A DNA stretch of 64,000 nt, from NCBI RefSeq assembly GCF_023573145.1, contig NZ_CP097638.1, forward strand, positions 65,638 to 129,637. Direction: 5' to 3'. A program made the position numbers and the translations under genes. The notes beneath the pieces are model-generated. The model saw nothing but the letters and a program-made list of their open reading frames with translations. It was not told where the DNA came from and did no database searches. Position 1 is the stretch's first letter. Each line of letters begins with the position of its first letter. Source of the DNA: Aquincola tertiaricarbonis (lineage in GTDB: Bacteria > Pseudomonadota > Gammaproteobacteria > Burkholderiales > Burkholderiaceae_C). Positions 10,576-20,577 of this stretch are shown piece after piece.

Positions 10576-10589
10576 GTACCGGGCCTACC

Positions 10590-11141
10590 GTGGACATCAT
10601 CGCGCACACGCTCTGGGCCGCGGTCGGTGCAGCGGTGGTGCACCGCCGCAGGCGGCTATCGCAAACGACGGTGGTCGCCACGCTGATCCTGGCGGCACTG
10701 CCCGACGTGTTGCATCTGCTGCCCATCGCGGGGTGGTGGCTGTTCAGCGATGGCTCCTTCGCCGCCTTGCGCGGCTATGCGGTGGCGATCCCGGGCCAGG
10801 AGCCGGGCCTGCCGCAGCTGGTCCAGCTGTGGTCGCACCACCTGCACTGCGTGATGCACAGCGCACCGATCGCCGCGCTGGCAACCCTGTTGGTCTGGGG
10901 CTTGCGGCGGTCGCTCTGGTTTCCGCTTCTCGGCTGGTGGTCGCACATCGTGATCGACGTGTTCACCCATTCGGCCGACTACTACGCCGTGCCGGTGCTC
11001 TATCCGTTCACCGAGCGCGGCTTCGACGGCATCGCGTGGACTACGCCCTGGTTCATGGTGGCCAACTACCTGGCGCTCGCGGCGGTCGGCATTTGGTTGC
11101 TGGCAAGCAGGAGGTCTTTGCATGGATGCAATGGTCCGTAG
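10590..11141 (+). CDS. YdjM/DUF457-like membrane-bound hydrolase-type protein
   Basis: A 183-aa polytopic membrane protein starting at GTG 10590, 14 bp after the copper ATPase. It has His/Asp motifs in or near membrane segments: DIIAHTLW at the N-terminus, LPDVLHLLP near 39, HHLHCVMHS near 90 and IDVFTHSADYY near 120. This resembles the membrane-bound metal-dependent hydrolase (YdjM/LexA-regulated DUF457) pattern. The catalytic activity of such proteins is not established. It may be co-transcribed with the ATPase, which would place it in copper resistance; a role there is inference. Confidence 0.72.
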   Translation: MDIIAHTLWAAVGAAVVHRRRRLSQTTVVATLILAALPDVLHLLPIAGWWLFSDGSFAALRGYAVAIPGQEPGLPQLVQLWSHHLHCVMHSAPIAALATLLVWGLRRSLWFPLLGWWSHIVIDVFTHSADYYAVPVLYPFTERGFDGIAWTTPWFMVANYLALAAVGIWLLASRRSLHGCNGP

Positions 11142-11491
11142 AGGGGCCAGCCTGGGCTTCGACCCTGCGTTCTCGCCCTCGCCAAGTTCGCCGAGAACAT
11201 CCTCGGGTGCCCGTTCATCACGGTCGGCTTGCGGCCTGGCTCGTTGAAAGGCGTCGGGTGCAAAGCTCGAATCCGAGCAGCGCGAATATGTCGCATGTGA
11301 GCCAGTAGCAAGCCTGACATTCGCCCCAATTCATTCACCCCAATACAGATGGTTGCCCCTACACTAACAGGTGCTGGGTGACCTCCAGCGTTCACTGCCC
11401 AATCAGTTTTGGCCCTCATGATCGCCTCTCCAACCCGCAACCCGTGCTGCGCATTCAATGCGCTGCCATTGGCGTTTCGGGGTTCGCAACC
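11142..11491. other. intergenic region before cus cluster
   Basis: About 350 bp without a convincing gene. Short open frames exist but look random. The stretch around 11310-11370 is less GC-rich and is the likeliest place for the promoter of the downstream exported protein and cusCBA. I could not identify a clear sigma-70 pair or a CusR/CueR-type palindrome. Confidence 0.4.
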
Positions 11492-11935
11492 ATGACGCGC
11501 TCTTTCCTGAAGGCGGTGGCCCGTGGCCTCGTCGGCGTCGTGCTGGCAACGCAGATGCTCATTGCCGCCTATGCCTGCCCCTCCCTGGCGCTGCCCGCGG
11601 CAACTGCCATGCAGATGCCCGATGCGAGCATCTCGGCAGTTGAACAGAGCAGTGCAAACGCCGACATGTCGGCCGCACAGGCCGGCAACTGCGACGACAT
11701 GGCTGGCGCCCTGGATCCCGCAGCGCCCAATCTCTGCGCCGAGCACTGCAAATATGGTCAGCAGAGCGATCACGCGCCGACCTTGAATGCGCCGGCGGTC
11801 GTGCTGGCCGCTTTGTATTCCCTGCCGCTGGTGCCCGTGACGGCACCACCGCCGCGTCCTGCGGCGGCCACGCTGAGTGCACTGGTTGCGGCGTCTCCAC
11901 CGCACGCCATCCTGCACTGCGTGCACCGAATCTGA
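11492..11935 (+). CDS. Cys-containing exported protein upstream of cusC
   Basis: A 147-aa protein not assigned to a named family. ATG 11492 gives an N-terminal signal sequence (MTRSFLKAVARGLVGVVLAT, cleavage likely near residue 25). A mature segment with a CDDMAGALD stretch and the cluster NLCAEHCKYGQQSDH near 90 follows, then a hydrophobic C-terminal segment. The Cys/His cluster suggests periplasmic metal binding. It lies 138 bp before the outer-membrane factor gene, the position CzcI occupies in the czc locus at 20070, so it may be a functional analogue. The longer frame from 11378 would bury the signal peptide. Confidence 0.6.
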   Translation: MTRSFLKAVARGLVGVVLATQMLIAAYACPSLALPAATAMQMPDASISAVEQSSANADMSAAQAGNCDDMAGALDPAAPNLCAEHCKYGQQSDHAPTLNAPAVVLAALYSLPLVPVTAPPPRPAAATLSALVAASPPHAILHCVHRI

Positions 11936-12073
11936 TCCTCCAGACGACGCGGCGCTGAGGGCCCTTCGGGTCGCTCGGCGCGTCGGTCGTGCCCGGCCGC
12001 GTCTTGCGAGTTCCTGCTCGCCGACGTGAATCGGGCCCGACACGAAGCCCCCGGTTCGTTGTCTGGAGTTTTC

Positions 12074-13387
12074 ATGTTCACAGTTCCGTTTCAACGCGAG
12101 CGGCGTGCGCGCTGTTCGCTGCGATGCTGGGCCGCTGCATTGGCCATGGGCGCGCAGCTTGTCGGCCTGGATGCGTACGCGCAGCAATCCCTGAGCCTCG
12201 AGCAGGCGCTGCGCCTGGCCCAGGAGCGTTCACGCCTGCTGGTTGCCCAGGACGCCGGCGCCGCCGCGGCACGCCAGATGGCGTTTATCGCAGGGCAGTT
12301 GCCCGATCCGGTGCTCAAGACCGGGCTGAGCAGCCTGCCGATCAGCGGGCCGGACCGGTTCAGCTTCACTCGTGATTCCTCCACGATGGCCACGGTGGGC
12401 GTGATGCAGGAGTTCACGCGCGCCGACAAGCGCACAGCCCGCGCAGGGCGGTTCGAGCGCGAGGCTGAGGTGGCCGAAGCTGGGCGTGCCGTGGCGCTGG
12501 CCGACCTGCGGCGCGACACCGCGATGGCCTGGCTGGATCGCCTGTACCAGGAGCGCATGCGCGAGTTGTTGCAGACGCAGCGTGCCGAAGCCGCCCTGCA
12601 GATCGAGGCTGCAGAGGCGGCGTACCGGGGCGGACGCGGCATGCAGACAGATGTGTTTGCGGCGCGGTCGGCCGTTGCCCAGATCGAAGACCGTATCCGG
12701 CAGTCCGATCGGCAGATTGCCACGGCCAAGACGCGGCTCGCGCGCTGGGTGGGCGAGGGCGCGAACCAGGCGCTCGGCGTGCCACCCGACCTGGGCATGA
12801 TCCGCCTGGACGCCGAGCGCCTGGAAGCCGAACTGACCCATCACCCGCAGATCGCGCTGATGGTCCGCCAGGAAGCCCTGGCCCGGGCCGAGGCGGACGT
12901 CGCGCGCGCCAGCAAGCGCGCGGACTGGAGCGTCGAGCTGACCTACAGCCAGCGCAGTTCGGCCTACTCGAACATGGTCTCCGTCAATCTCTCGATCCCC
13001 TGGCAGTGGGACCCGAAGAACCGGCAGGACCGCGAGGTGTCGGCCAAGCTCGCACTGGCCGAGCAGGTGACAGCCCAGCGCGAAGAGGCCACGCGCGAGC
13101 ATGTGGCGCAGACCCGCGCATGGCTGCAGGAGTGGCAAGGCAATCGGGATCGCCTGACGCACTACGACCATGACCTGATCCCGCTGGCCAGCGAGCGCAC
13201 CCGTGCCGCGATCGCTGCCTACCGCGGAGGCGGGGGCACGCTGAGCGCCGTGCTGGAAGCGCGGCGCATGGAGATCGACACCCGCATGGACCGGCTGCGC
13301 CTCGACATGGAGACGGCGGGCCTGTGGGCCCAGATCGAGTACCTGATACCGGCCGAGCACCCTGCAGGCGCCGTCACGGAGAAATGA
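12074..13387 (+). CDS. cusC: TolC-family outer-membrane factor (CusC-type)
   Basis: A 437-aa outer-membrane efflux protein. A signal peptide (about 1-36, ending GLDAYAQQ) precedes two TolC/OEP repeats, rich in long amphipathic helices with Ala/Arg/Glu. It would form the outer-membrane channel of the tripartite copper/silver pump with the CusB and CusA encoded next. ATG 12074 has GGAG at 12065-12068. The stop overlaps the cusB start (ATGA, 13384-13387), so the three pump genes are coupled. Family membership is clear; the Cus assignment rests on the adjacent CusA. Confidence 0.88.
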   Translation: MFTVPFQRERRARCSLRCWAAALAMGAQLVGLDAYAQQSLSLEQALRLAQERSRLLVAQDAGAAAARQMAFIAGQLPDPVLKTGLSSLPISGPDRFSFTRDSSTMATVGVMQEFTRADKRTARAGRFEREAEVAEAGRAVALADLRRDTAMAWLDRLYQERMRELLQTQRAEAALQIEAAEAAYRGGRGMQTDVFAARSAVAQIEDRIRQSDRQIATAKTRLARWVGEGANQALGVPPDLGMIRLDAERLEAELTHHPQIALMVRQEALARAEADVARASKRADWSVELTYSQRSSAYSNMVSVNLSIPWQWDPKNRQDREVSAKLALAEQVTAQREEATREHVAQTRAWLQEWQGNRDRLTHYDHDLIPLASERTRAAIAAYRGGGGTLSAVLEARRMEIDTRMDRLRLDMETAGLWAQIEYLIPAEHPAGAVTEK

Positions 13388-15039
13388 ACATGACGAAACT
13401 CAAACCCCTCTTGATCGGCCTGATCGCGGTGGGCGTGCTCGGTGCTGCCGGCTATGGCCTCTACGCCATCGGCATGAACCGCGGCATGGGCATGGCTCCC
13501 GCAGCCGGTAGCGACGCAACGGCGGGAGGAGCGGCTTCGACGGCCGCGCCCGTCGGGACCCCGTCCAATGAATCAGGCGAGGACGCCACGCGCCGACACA
13601 TCAAGGCGGGCATCAAGGCCGGCGACGTCGATCCGACTACTGGCAGGAAGGTCTTGTACTACCACGACCCCATGGTGCCGGGGAACAAGTTCGACAAACC
13701 GGCCAAGTCGCCGTTCATGGACATGATGATGTCGCCGGTCTATGCCGACGGCGACAGCGACGGCAGCAAGGTCACGGTCAGTCCGCGTATCCAGCAGAAC
13801 CTGGGCGTGCGCACCGCCGCCGTCACGCAGGGCACGCTGTCGCCGCAGGTGTCTGCGGTGGGCAGCATTGCGTTCAACGAGCGTGACCAGGTCATCGTGC
13901 AGGCGCGTTCCACCGGCTATGTCGAGCGCCTGCATGTGCGTGCCACGCTGGACCGCGTGGCCAAGGGGCAAGCGCTGGCCGAGTTGTACGTGCCCGACTG
14001 GATCGCCGCCCAGGAGGAATTCCTTTCGGTGCGCCGAATGGAGGGCACCGACCTCGCACCGCTCGTCGATGGCGCCCGACAGCGCATGCGCCAGGTCGGC
14101 ATGAGCGAGGCGCAGATCGCGCTGGTTGACAGCAGCGGGCGCACGCAGCCGCGCATCACGCTCATCGCACCGATCGGCGGCGTCGTCACCGAGCTGATGG
14201 CGCGCGAAGGCATGACGGTGATGTCCGGCGCCACGCTGTTCCGCATCAACGGTCTGGGCACGGTGTGGGCCAACGCCGAGGTGCCGGAGAGCCAGTCGGC
14301 GCTGCTGCGCCCAGGTGCGAAGGTTCAAGCCGTCAGCCCGGCCGTGCCTGGCACGAAGTTCGACGGCAAGGTGCAGGCTATCCTGCCCGAGGTCAACGCC
14401 ACCACCCGTACGCTGAAGGCCCGCCTTGAGCTGGCCAACCCCGGCGGCGCGCTGGTGCCCGGCATGTTTGTGCAGATGCAGTTCACGGACATGCGCGAGC
14501 AGAAGGCGCTGCTGGTGCCCACCGAAGCCATCATCCAGACCGGCCGGCGCACCGTGGTGATGCTGGCTGAACAGGATGAGAAGGGAGGCCGCTTCCGTCC
14601 CGTAGATGTCGAGATCGGCATCGAGAGCGGCGGCCAGACCGAGGTCAAGCGCGGCCTGCAGGCCGGCCAGCGGGTCGTGGTGTCCTCGCAGTTCCTGATC
14701 GATTCCGAAGCCAGCCTGAAGGGCGTCGAGGCGCGACTGAATGTCGAGCCCCAACCCACCGCCGCCAATAACGCGCCGCGCCACCAGGGCGAGGCCAAGG
14801 TCGAAAAGATCGACCGCGACGCCGTCACGCTCTCGCACGGCCCCATCGCCTCGCTGAAATGGGGCGCCATGACGATGGACTTCAAGCCACCCCAGCGCGG
14901 GCTGCCGCGAGGGCTGGCTGTTGGCGACAAGGTCGGCTTCGAGTTCTACATGGATGCGGAGAACCTGCCGCAACTGAGCGCCGTCACCGTGTTGGCGCCC
15001 GAGCCCAACCCGGCTGCCGCCGCCGGGAGCAAGCCATGA
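13384..15039 (+). CDS. cusB: CusB-type periplasmic adaptor with C-terminal CusF domain
   Basis: A 551-aa membrane-fusion protein. It has an N-terminal membrane anchor (7-29), then a metal-binding segment near 92-120 (YYHDPMVPG, Met-rich [10 protein letters not shown]), a core of barrel-sandwich, hairpin and beta-barrel parts, and a C-terminal domain at about 460-540. The last contains [13 protein letters not shown], matching the W-x2-M-x-M copper site of CusF. The fusion supplies its own Cu/Ag chaperone to the pump. Start 13384 overlaps the cusC stop. ATG 13390 is an alternative with better spacing from GGAG (13378-13381). A separate CusF follows at 18339. Confidence 0.92.
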   Translation: MNMTKLKPLLIGLIAVGVLGAAGYGLYAIGMNRGMGMAPAAGSDATAGGAASTAAPVGTPSNESGEDATRRHIKAGIKAGDVDPTTGRKVLYYHDPMVPGNKFDKPAKSPFMDMMMSPVYADGDSDGSKVTVSPRIQQNLGVRTAAVTQGTLSPQVSAVGSIAFNERDQVIVQARSTGYVERLHVRATLDRVAKGQALAELYVPDWIAAQEEFLSVRRMEGTDLAPLVDGARQRMRQVGMSEAQIALVDSSGRTQPRITLIAPIGGVVTELMAREGMTVMSGATLFRINGLGTVWANAEVPESQSALLRPGAKVQAVSPAVPGTKFDGKVQAILPEVNATTRTLKARLELANPGGALVPGMFVQMQFTDMREQKALLVPTEAIIQTGRRTVVMLAEQDEKGGRFRPVDVEIGIESGGQTEVKRGLQAGQRVVVSSQFLIDSEASLKGVEARLNVEPQPTAANNAPRHQGEAKVEKIDRDAVTLSHGPIASLKWGAMTMDFKPPQRGLPRGLAVGDKVGFEFYMDAENLPQLSAVTVLAPEPNPAAAAGSKP

Positions 15040-18000
15040 TTGCCAAGCTGATCCGCTGGTCGATCGCGAACCGCTTCCTGGTGCTGCTGACCACCGTGAT
15101 GCTCAGCGCGTGGGGCGTCCATTCGGTGCTGCGCACGCCGCTGGACGCGCTGCCTGACCTGTCCGACGTGCAGGTGATCATCCGCACGACCTATCCCGGC
15201 CAGGCGCCGCGCATCGTCGAGAACCAGATCACCTACCCGCTGACGACAACGATGCTGTCGGTGCCGGGGGCGAAGACGGTGCGCGGTTACTCGTTCTTTG
15301 GCGACAGCTTCGTCTATGTGCTGTTCGAGGACGGCACCGACCTGTACTGGGCTCGCTCGCGGGTGCTGGAGTACCTGAACCAGGTGCAGGCGAGGCTGCC
15401 GCCTGGCGCCACGGCTTCGCTGGGCCCCGACGCCACCGGTGTCGGCTGGATCTACCAATATGCGCTGATCGACCGCAGCGGCCAGATGGACGCCGGCCAG
15501 TTGCGAGCGCTGCAGGACTGGTTCCTCAAGTACGAGCTGAAGACGGTGGCCAATGTCGCCGAAGTGGCGACCGTGGGTGGCATGGTGCGCCAGTACCAGA
15601 TCGTGCTCGACCCGAACAAGCTGGCGGCCTACGCCTTGCCGCATACCAAGGTCGTCGAGGCGATCCGCAAGTCCAACCAGGAGAGTGGCGGCTCGGTTCT
15701 CGAACTTGGCGAGGCCGAGTACATGGTGCGCGCATCGGGCTACCTGCAGTCGCTCGATGACTTCCGCAAGATCCCGCTGCTGAGCACAGATGCCGGCGTG
15801 TCCGTGCGCCTGGGCGATGTGGCGCGCATCCAGGTCGGCCCCGAGATGCGGCGTGGCATCGGTGAGCTCGACGGCGAGGGCGAGGCCACCGGCGGCGTGA
15901 TCGTGATGCGCTCGGGCAAGAACGCGCTGGAGACGATTGCCGCCGTGAAGGCCAAGCTGCAGCAGCTGCAGGGCAGCCTGCCCAAGGGCGTCGAGATCGT
16001 CCCAACCTACGACCGTTCCAGCCTGATCGAGCGTGCGGTGCAGAACCTCGGCTTCAAGCTGCTCGAGGAGTTCATCGTCGTTGCGGTGGTGTGCTTCATC
16101 TTCCTGTTCCACCTGCGCTCGGCCTTCGTCGCCATCGTCTCGTTGCCGCTGGGCATCCTCGCCGCCTTCATCGTGATGCGCTACCAGGGCGTCAACGCCA
16201 ACATCATGTCGCTCGGTGGCATTGCCATCGCCATCGGCGCGATGGTCGATGCGGCGGTGGTGATGATCGAGAACGCGCACAAGCACCTCGAACACTGGAG
16301 CCATGCGCATCCGGACCAGAAGCTTGAAGGTGAGGAGCGCTGGCGGGTGATCGGCGACTCGGCCGCCGAGGTCGGGCCGGCGCTGTTCTTCTCGCTGCTG
16401 ATCATCACGCTGTCGTTCATCCCGGTGTTCACGCTGGAGGCGCAGGAGGGGCGGCTGTTCTCGCCGCTGGCCTTCACCAAGACCTACGCCATGGCGGCTG
16501 CGGCCGGGCTGTCGGCCACGCTGATCCCCGTGCTGATGGGCTACCTGATCCGTGGACGCATCCCGGATGAGAAGACCAACCCGCTCAACCGCTTCCTGAT
16601 CGCGGTCTACCGGCCGCTGTTGAACGCCGTGCTGCGGGCCCCCAAGCTCACGCTGGCCGCGGCCGCGCTCGTGCTGGTGGCAAGCCTCTGGCCGCTGCAG
16701 CACATCGGCGGCGAGTTCATGCCGCGCCTGGACGAGGGCGACCTGCTCTACATGCCGTCGGCGTTGCCGGGCCTGAGTGCGGGCAAGGCGGCCGAACTGC
16801 TGCAGCAGACCGACCGCCTGATCAAGACCGTGCCCGAGGTGGTCAGCGTCTACGGCAAGGCCGGCCGCGCCGAGACCGCCACCGACCCGGCGCCGCTGGA
16901 GATGTTCGAGACCACGATCCAGTTCAAGCCGAAGAGCCAGTGGCGAGCGGGCATGACGCAGGACAAGCTGGTTGACGAACTGGATCGCATCGTCAAGGTG
17001 CCGGGCCTGGCCAACATTTGGGTGCCGCCGATCCGCAACCGCATCGACATGCTGGCCACCGGCATCAAGAGCCCGGTGGGCGTCAAGGTCGCGGGCACCG
17101 ATCTGGCAACCATCGACCGCGTGGCCGGCGAGATCGAGAAGGCCCTGAAGGACGTACCTGGTGTCAGCAGCGCGCTGGCCGAACGGCTGACCGGCGGGCG
17201 CTACGTGGACGTGACGATCAACCGCGACGCGGCGGCGCGCTTCGGCATGAACATCGCCGACGTGCAGTCGGTCATCACCTCGGCAGTGGGGGGAGACAAC
17301 GTTGGCGAGACGGTCGAAGGCTTGCAGCGCTTCCCGATCAACCTGCGCTACCCGCGTGAGACGCGCGATTCACTGGAGAAGCTGCGCGCGCTGCCGATCG
17401 TCAGCGAACGCGGTGCGCGCCTAGTGCTGTCCGACGTGGCCGACGTCCGCATCACCGACGGGCCGCCGATGCTGCGCAGCGAGAACGCACGCCTGTCGGG
17501 CTGGGTGTACGTGGACATCCGAGGCCGTGACCTGAGGTCGGCGGTGCAGGACATGCAGCGTGTCGTTGGCGAGAAGGTCCAGTTGCCACCAGGCTACTCG
17601 GTCTCGTGGTCGGGGCAGTTCGAGTTCCTGGAGCGCGCGACCGCCAAGCTGAAGGTGGTGGTGCCGTTCACGCTGCTGATCATCTTCGTGCTGCTGTACC
17701 TGACCTTCAAGCGCTTCGACGACGCGCTGCTGATCATGGCGACGCTGCCCTTCGCGCTGGTCGGCGGCATCTGGCTGCTGTACCTGCTGAACTACAACCT
17801 CTCGGTGGCGGGGGCCGTCGGCTTCATCGCGCTGGCCGGTGTCTCCGCCGAGTTCGGCGTGATCATGCTGCTGTATCTGAAGCAGGCCTGGGATGCCCGC
17901 GTTGCCCAGGGCAGGACTGGCACCGACGACCTGCTCGACGCGATCCGCGAAGGCGCGGTGCTGCGTGTGCGCCCGAAGGCGATGACGGTGGCGGTGATCC

Positions 18001-18206
18001 TGGCCGGCCTGTTCCCGATCATGTGGGGCACCGGTACTGGCTCGGAAGTGATGCAGCGCATCGCCGCGCCGATGGTCGGCGGAATGATCACTGCGCCGCT
18101 GCTGTCGATGTTCGTGATCCCGGCGGCCTACCTGCTGATGCGGCGCAAGCCTGAGCCTTCGGCTTGGCGTCTGGCGTTCTGGCGGAGGCAGCGTGCTGCT
18201 GCCTGA
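15036..18206 (+). CDS. cusA: CusA-type heavy-metal RND pump
   Basis: A 1056-aa inner-membrane RND transporter with 12 transmembrane segments and two large periplasmic loops. It opens [20 protein letters not shown], typical of CusA. TM4 carries [15 protein letters not shown], the pattern reported for monovalent Cu(I)/Ag(I) exporters of the HME group. The porter region is Met-containing as expected for methionine relay of Cu(I). It uses the proton gradient to extrude Cu/Ag from periplasm and cytoplasm through CusB and CusC. The start overlaps the cusB stop as ATGA. Length is normal. Confidence 0.94.
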   Translation: MIAKLIRWSIANRFLVLLTTVMLSAWGVHSVLRTPLDALPDLSDVQVIIRTTYPGQAPRIVENQITYPLTTTMLSVPGAKTVRGYSFFGDSFVYVLFEDGTDLYWARSRVLEYLNQVQARLPPGATASLGPDATGVGWIYQYALIDRSGQMDAGQLRALQDWFLKYELKTVANVAEVATVGGMVRQYQIVLDPNKLAAYALPHTKVVEAIRKSNQESGGSVLELGEAEYMVRASGYLQSLDDFRKIPLLSTDAGVSVRLGDVARIQVGPEMRRGIGELDGEGEATGGVIVMRSGKNALETIAAVKAKLQQLQGSLPKGVEIVPTYDRSSLIERAVQNLGFKLLEEFIVVAVVCFIFLFHLRSAFVAIVSLPLGILAAFIVMRYQGVNANIMSLGGIAIAIGAMVDAAVVMIENAHKHLEHWSHAHPDQKLEGEERWRVIGDSAAEVGPALFFSLLIITLSFIPVFTLEAQEGRLFSPLAFTKTYAMAAAAGLSATLIPVLMGYLIRGRIPDEKTNPLNRFLIAVYRPLLNAVLRAPKLTLAAAALVLVASLWPLQHIGGEFMPRLDEGDLLYMPSALPGLSAGKAAELLQQTDRLIKTVPEVVSVYGKAGRAETATDPAPLEMFETTIQFKPKSQWRAGMTQDKLVDELDRIVKVPGLANIWVPPIRNRIDMLATGIKSPVGVKVAGTDLATIDRVAGEIEKALKDVPGVSSALAERLTGGRYVDVTINRDAAARFGMNIADVQSVITSAVGGDNVGETVEGLQRFPINLRYPRETRDSLEKLRALPIVSERGARLVLSDVADVRITDGPPMLRSENARLSGWVYVDIRGRDLRSAVQDMQRVVGEKVQLPPGYSVSWSGQFEFLERATAKLKVVVPFTLLIIFVLLYLTFKRFDDALLIMATLPFALVGGIWLLYLLNYNLSVAGAVGFIALAGVSAEFGVIMLLYLKQAWDARVAQGRTGTDDLLDAIREGAVLRVRPKAMTVAVILAGLFPIMWGTGTGSEVMQRIAAPMVGGMITAPLLSMFVIPAAYLLMRRKPEPSAWRLAFWRRQRAAA

Positions 18207-18338
18207 TCGCCTTCCTGCACTGGCGCCTCAACCCGGTGCCGCGCAACTCGCGTTGCGCGACAGCAGCGCCAGTGCTTATCCGTCCTACCGCCAGAGCTCC
18301 GTTTGCGCTCATCTCAACCCTCCTCAAAGGAAATCGAC

Positions 18339-18686
18339 ATGAAGAAAGCTGCACTCCCTTCGCTGGTCCTCGCCCTGCTCGCGCCCGCCATGGCGGCCAT
18401 GGCCCAGCCGAAGATGGACGACATGAAAAGCATGGACATGACCAAGAAGCCGGCCGCGACGGCGTCGGTGGTCCACAAGGCCATGGGGACCGTCAAGAAG
18501 GTGGATGCCAAGGGCGGCGTCGTGACGCTGGCGCACGAGCCGATCAAGTCGCTCAACTGGCCGGCCATGACGATGGGCTTCAAGGTCAAGGACAAGATGC
18601 TGATGGACAAGCTCACCGATGGCAAGAAGGTGGAGTTCGAGTTCACGCAGGACGACAAGGACTACGTTGTCACCGGCGTGAAGTGA
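18339..18686 (+). CDS. cusF: CusF-like periplasmic copper chaperone
   Basis: A 115-aa exported protein. A signal peptide (MKKAALPSLVLALLAPAMA) is followed by a Met/Lys-rich linker and an OB-fold CusF domain with NWPAMTMGFKV near 74-84. The Trp and two Met match the Cu(I)/Ag(I) site of E. coli CusF. It delivers metal to CusB. It lies 132 bp after cusA with AAAGG (18326-18330) before ATG 18339, and is followed directly by a terminator-like hairpin. The C-terminal domain of CusB in this operon is a paralogue of it. Confidence 0.93.
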   Translation: MKKAALPSLVLALLAPAMAAMAQPKMDDMKSMDMTKKPAATASVVHKAMGTVKKVDAKGGVVTLAHEPIKSLNWPAMTMGFKVKDKMLMDKLTDGKKVEFEFTQDDKDYVVTGVK

Positions 18687-18689
18687 CCC

Positions 18690-18712
18690 GGTTGCGCCAG
18701 ACGGGCGCAACC
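18690..18712 (+). terminator. terminator-like hairpin after cusF
   Basis: GGTTGCGCC (18690-18698), loop AGACG, and GGCGCAACC (18704-18712) form a perfect 9-bp stem starting 3 bp after the cusF stop. No strong U-tract follows, so it may stabilise the 3' end or be Rho-assisted. It plausibly ends the cus transcript. Confidence 0.55.
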
Positions 18713-18812
18713 GTCCGTCAGGCGCACCGACCTGCTGACCGTCGCAGGCGCGAGTTGCTGCGGTCGATCTGCGGTTCCGGGTGTTCGGGCCCGGCCGTGA
18801 AGGGGAGCCAAG

Positions 18813-19826
18813 ATGCGATCGAATCGGATTACGTGTACGTCCGCTGCATCGGCCGAGCCTGAGTTGGCGTTGGCTGATCGACTGGGCTGGCGTCGCCGGT
18901 CGCTGCTGCTGGCGGGCGTGCGTGCTGCGACTGCGGCACCGCTGCTCGGCGGCTGTGCCGCGTGGCAGCCTGGTCAGTCGGCCGAGCCCGTGGATGCGAC
19001 CGAGGCTCCTGGATTTCTCCCGCCGCCCGACGGCGTGCGGCGGCCTGTCGCGCTGGTGTTGTCGGGGGGCGCCGCCCGCGGGTTTGCGCACTTGGGTGCT
19101 TTGCGGGTGCTCGAGCGCGAGGGCCTGCGGCCCGACCTGGTGGTGGGCACCAGCGCCGGCGCGATGGTCGGCGCGATGTGGGCGTCGGGCATGCCCGTCA
19201 GCGAGATCGAGCGCGCCGCGGAGCAACTCGACTGGACCGTGTTCTTCGACTTCGACCCCGTGCGCACCGTGTTGGGCGGCCTGGGGCTCGGCCTGGTGCC
19301 CGGGGCTCGGCTGGAGCAATTCCTGCGGCAGCACCTGCGTGGGCCGATCGAGCGCTTTCCTTTGCCGTTTGCTGCGGTCGCCGCCGACATGGAAAGCGGC
19401 GAGGTCGTGCCGCTGAACCACGGCGACGCAGCGAAAGCGGTGCGCGCGTCCTGTGCCGTTCCCGGCGTCTATGCGCCTGTGCGTGCCCGCGGCCGATTGT
19501 TGGCCGACGGGCAGATTGTCAGCCCGCTGCCGGTGATGACAGCTCGGCGGTTGGGTGCCATGCGGGTGCTGGCCCTCGATGTCGTGTACCCGCCGAACCA
19601 CTCGGAGATGTCGAGCCCGGTGTCGATGCTGTTCCAGTCGCTGATCGTCTCGGGCTGGCGTCAGGTGCTGGCTGAGCGTGCGCTGGCCGATCTGGTGATC
19701 ACGCCGGAGATTCGAACTTCGTCGCAGCTGGGCCTGGGGAGTCGGGGCTGGGTGACCGCTGCCGGGGAGACAACGGCCTTGTCTCGCATCGGGGAGATTC
19801 GCCGGCTCTTTGCTCCCTCACCTTGA
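18813..19826 (+). CDS. patatin-like phospholipase lipoprotein
   Basis: A 337-aa protein. The N-terminus has RRR followed by a hydrophobic stretch and a lipobox (LLGGC, lipidated Cys at 48), consistent with a Tat- or Sec-exported lipoprotein. The patatin domain follows: oxyanion loop SGGAARG near 84, nucleophile elbow GTSAG near 112, and an acidic DGQ near 230 for the Ser-Asp dyad. It would be a serine lipid acyl hydrolase attached to a membrane. Its place between the copper and zinc clusters suggests envelope maintenance under metal stress, but that is inference. Confidence 0.87.
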   Translation: MRSNRITCTSAASAEPELALADRLGWRRRSLLLAGVRAATAAPLLGGCAAWQPGQSAEPVDATEAPGFLPPPDGVRRPVALVLSGGAARGFAHLGALRVLEREGLRPDLVVGTSAGAMVGAMWASGMPVSEIERAAEQLDWTVFFDFDPVRTVLGGLGLGLVPGARLEQFLRQHLRGPIERFPLPFAAVAADMESGEVVPLNHGDAAKAVRASCAVPGVYAPVRARGRLLADGQIVSPLPVMTARRLGAMRVLALDVVYPPNHSEMSSPVSMLFQSLIVSGWRQVLAERALADLVITPEIRTSSQLGLGSRGWVTAAGETTALSRIGEIRRLFAPSP

Positions 19827-20048
19827 GCAGCCTCCGAAGAATGGTAGGCGCACAACCGGCGCATTGACTCTGTGCACGCCGTGAGCCCGCAATGTCAGCG
19901 GCTGCGGGTGAGTACGTTGTGGTTGTCCCGGGTAGCGGTGTGACACAGTGGCTTTGCGGCAACCTCAAGTTCTTCCCACACCAGCCGAAAAGCCTCAAAG
20001 CGCTGCGCATAGTTGGGCCGTTGACCCTACCCAGCCAGCGCCAAGCCC

Positions 20049-20061
20049 TGTAGCTGCTACA
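20049..20061. promoter_or_regulatory. palindrome before czcI
   Basis: TGTAGC-T-GCTACA is a perfect 6-bp dyad 8 bp before the czcI start. It overlaps a possible -10 hexamer TACACT (20058-20063), so a regulator bound here would block initiation. No matching -35 at normal spacing was seen. Confidence 0.35.
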
Positions 20062-20069
20062 CTTTTGCC

Positions 20070-20432
20070 ATGCGTCGCTGGTTCGCCATGCTCATGTTGG
20101 TCTTGCTGCCGTTCCAGTTCACCTGGGCGGCGGTGGCCAGCTATTGCGGACACGAACGTGGCGCGGCTGCCCAACACTTTGGCCACCACGAACACCAGCA
20201 CCATGCCGACTCGGGTGCCGCGCAGGCCGATGGTGATGGTTCTGGCAAGACGCTGGGCGGCAACGATTTCGACTGTGCCAACTGCCATGGCAGTTGTTCC
20301 GGGATCGTGTCGCCATTGACGGGTTTGATGTCGCTTGACATCGCGACGCAGCCGGCCATGTTGGCTGCAGGGCTTGTACGCACCCTGGTGCACAGTCCGC
20401 CCGAACGCCCTCAGTGGGCACCCCTCGCCTGA
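20070..20432 (+). CDS. czcI: CzcI-type regulator/accessory protein of czc operon
   Basis: A 120-aa exported protein. A signal peptide (MRRWFAMLMLVLLPFQFTWA) precedes a mature region with YCGHE, the His-rich HFGHHEHQHHAD near 48, and CANCHGSCSG near 74. This matches CzcI proteins that precede czcC in Cupriavidus-type operons and modulate czc expression. His and Cys clusters imply periplasmic Zn/Co/Cd sensing. It is the first gene of the czc cluster, 145 bp before czcC. The gap may contain attenuation or processing signals, but none was recognised. Confidence 0.85.
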   Translation: MRRWFAMLMLVLLPFQFTWAAVASYCGHERGAAAQHFGHHEHQHHADSGAAQADGDGSGKTLGGNDFDCANCHGSCSGIVSPLTGLMSLDIATQPAMLAAGLVRTLVHSPPERPQWAPLA

Positions 20433-20577
20433 TCGGCGAGGCGGCTACTTCTCCCTCCTGAAGCCCGTCCGCGCCTGAGCGCGGGCCGTCATCGACGGCC
20501 GCTCAGCTGCGACGCGACCCGTCTGGGTTGCTCCCTCGTCGATCTCCCGTGAGTTGTTTTCAACACTGGAGCATCGG

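Noticed and set aside
14946..16703. 585-codon minus-strand frame opposite cusB/cusA
   Set aside because: Shadow of the cusA coding frame, rich in His/Arg/Gln with no domain.
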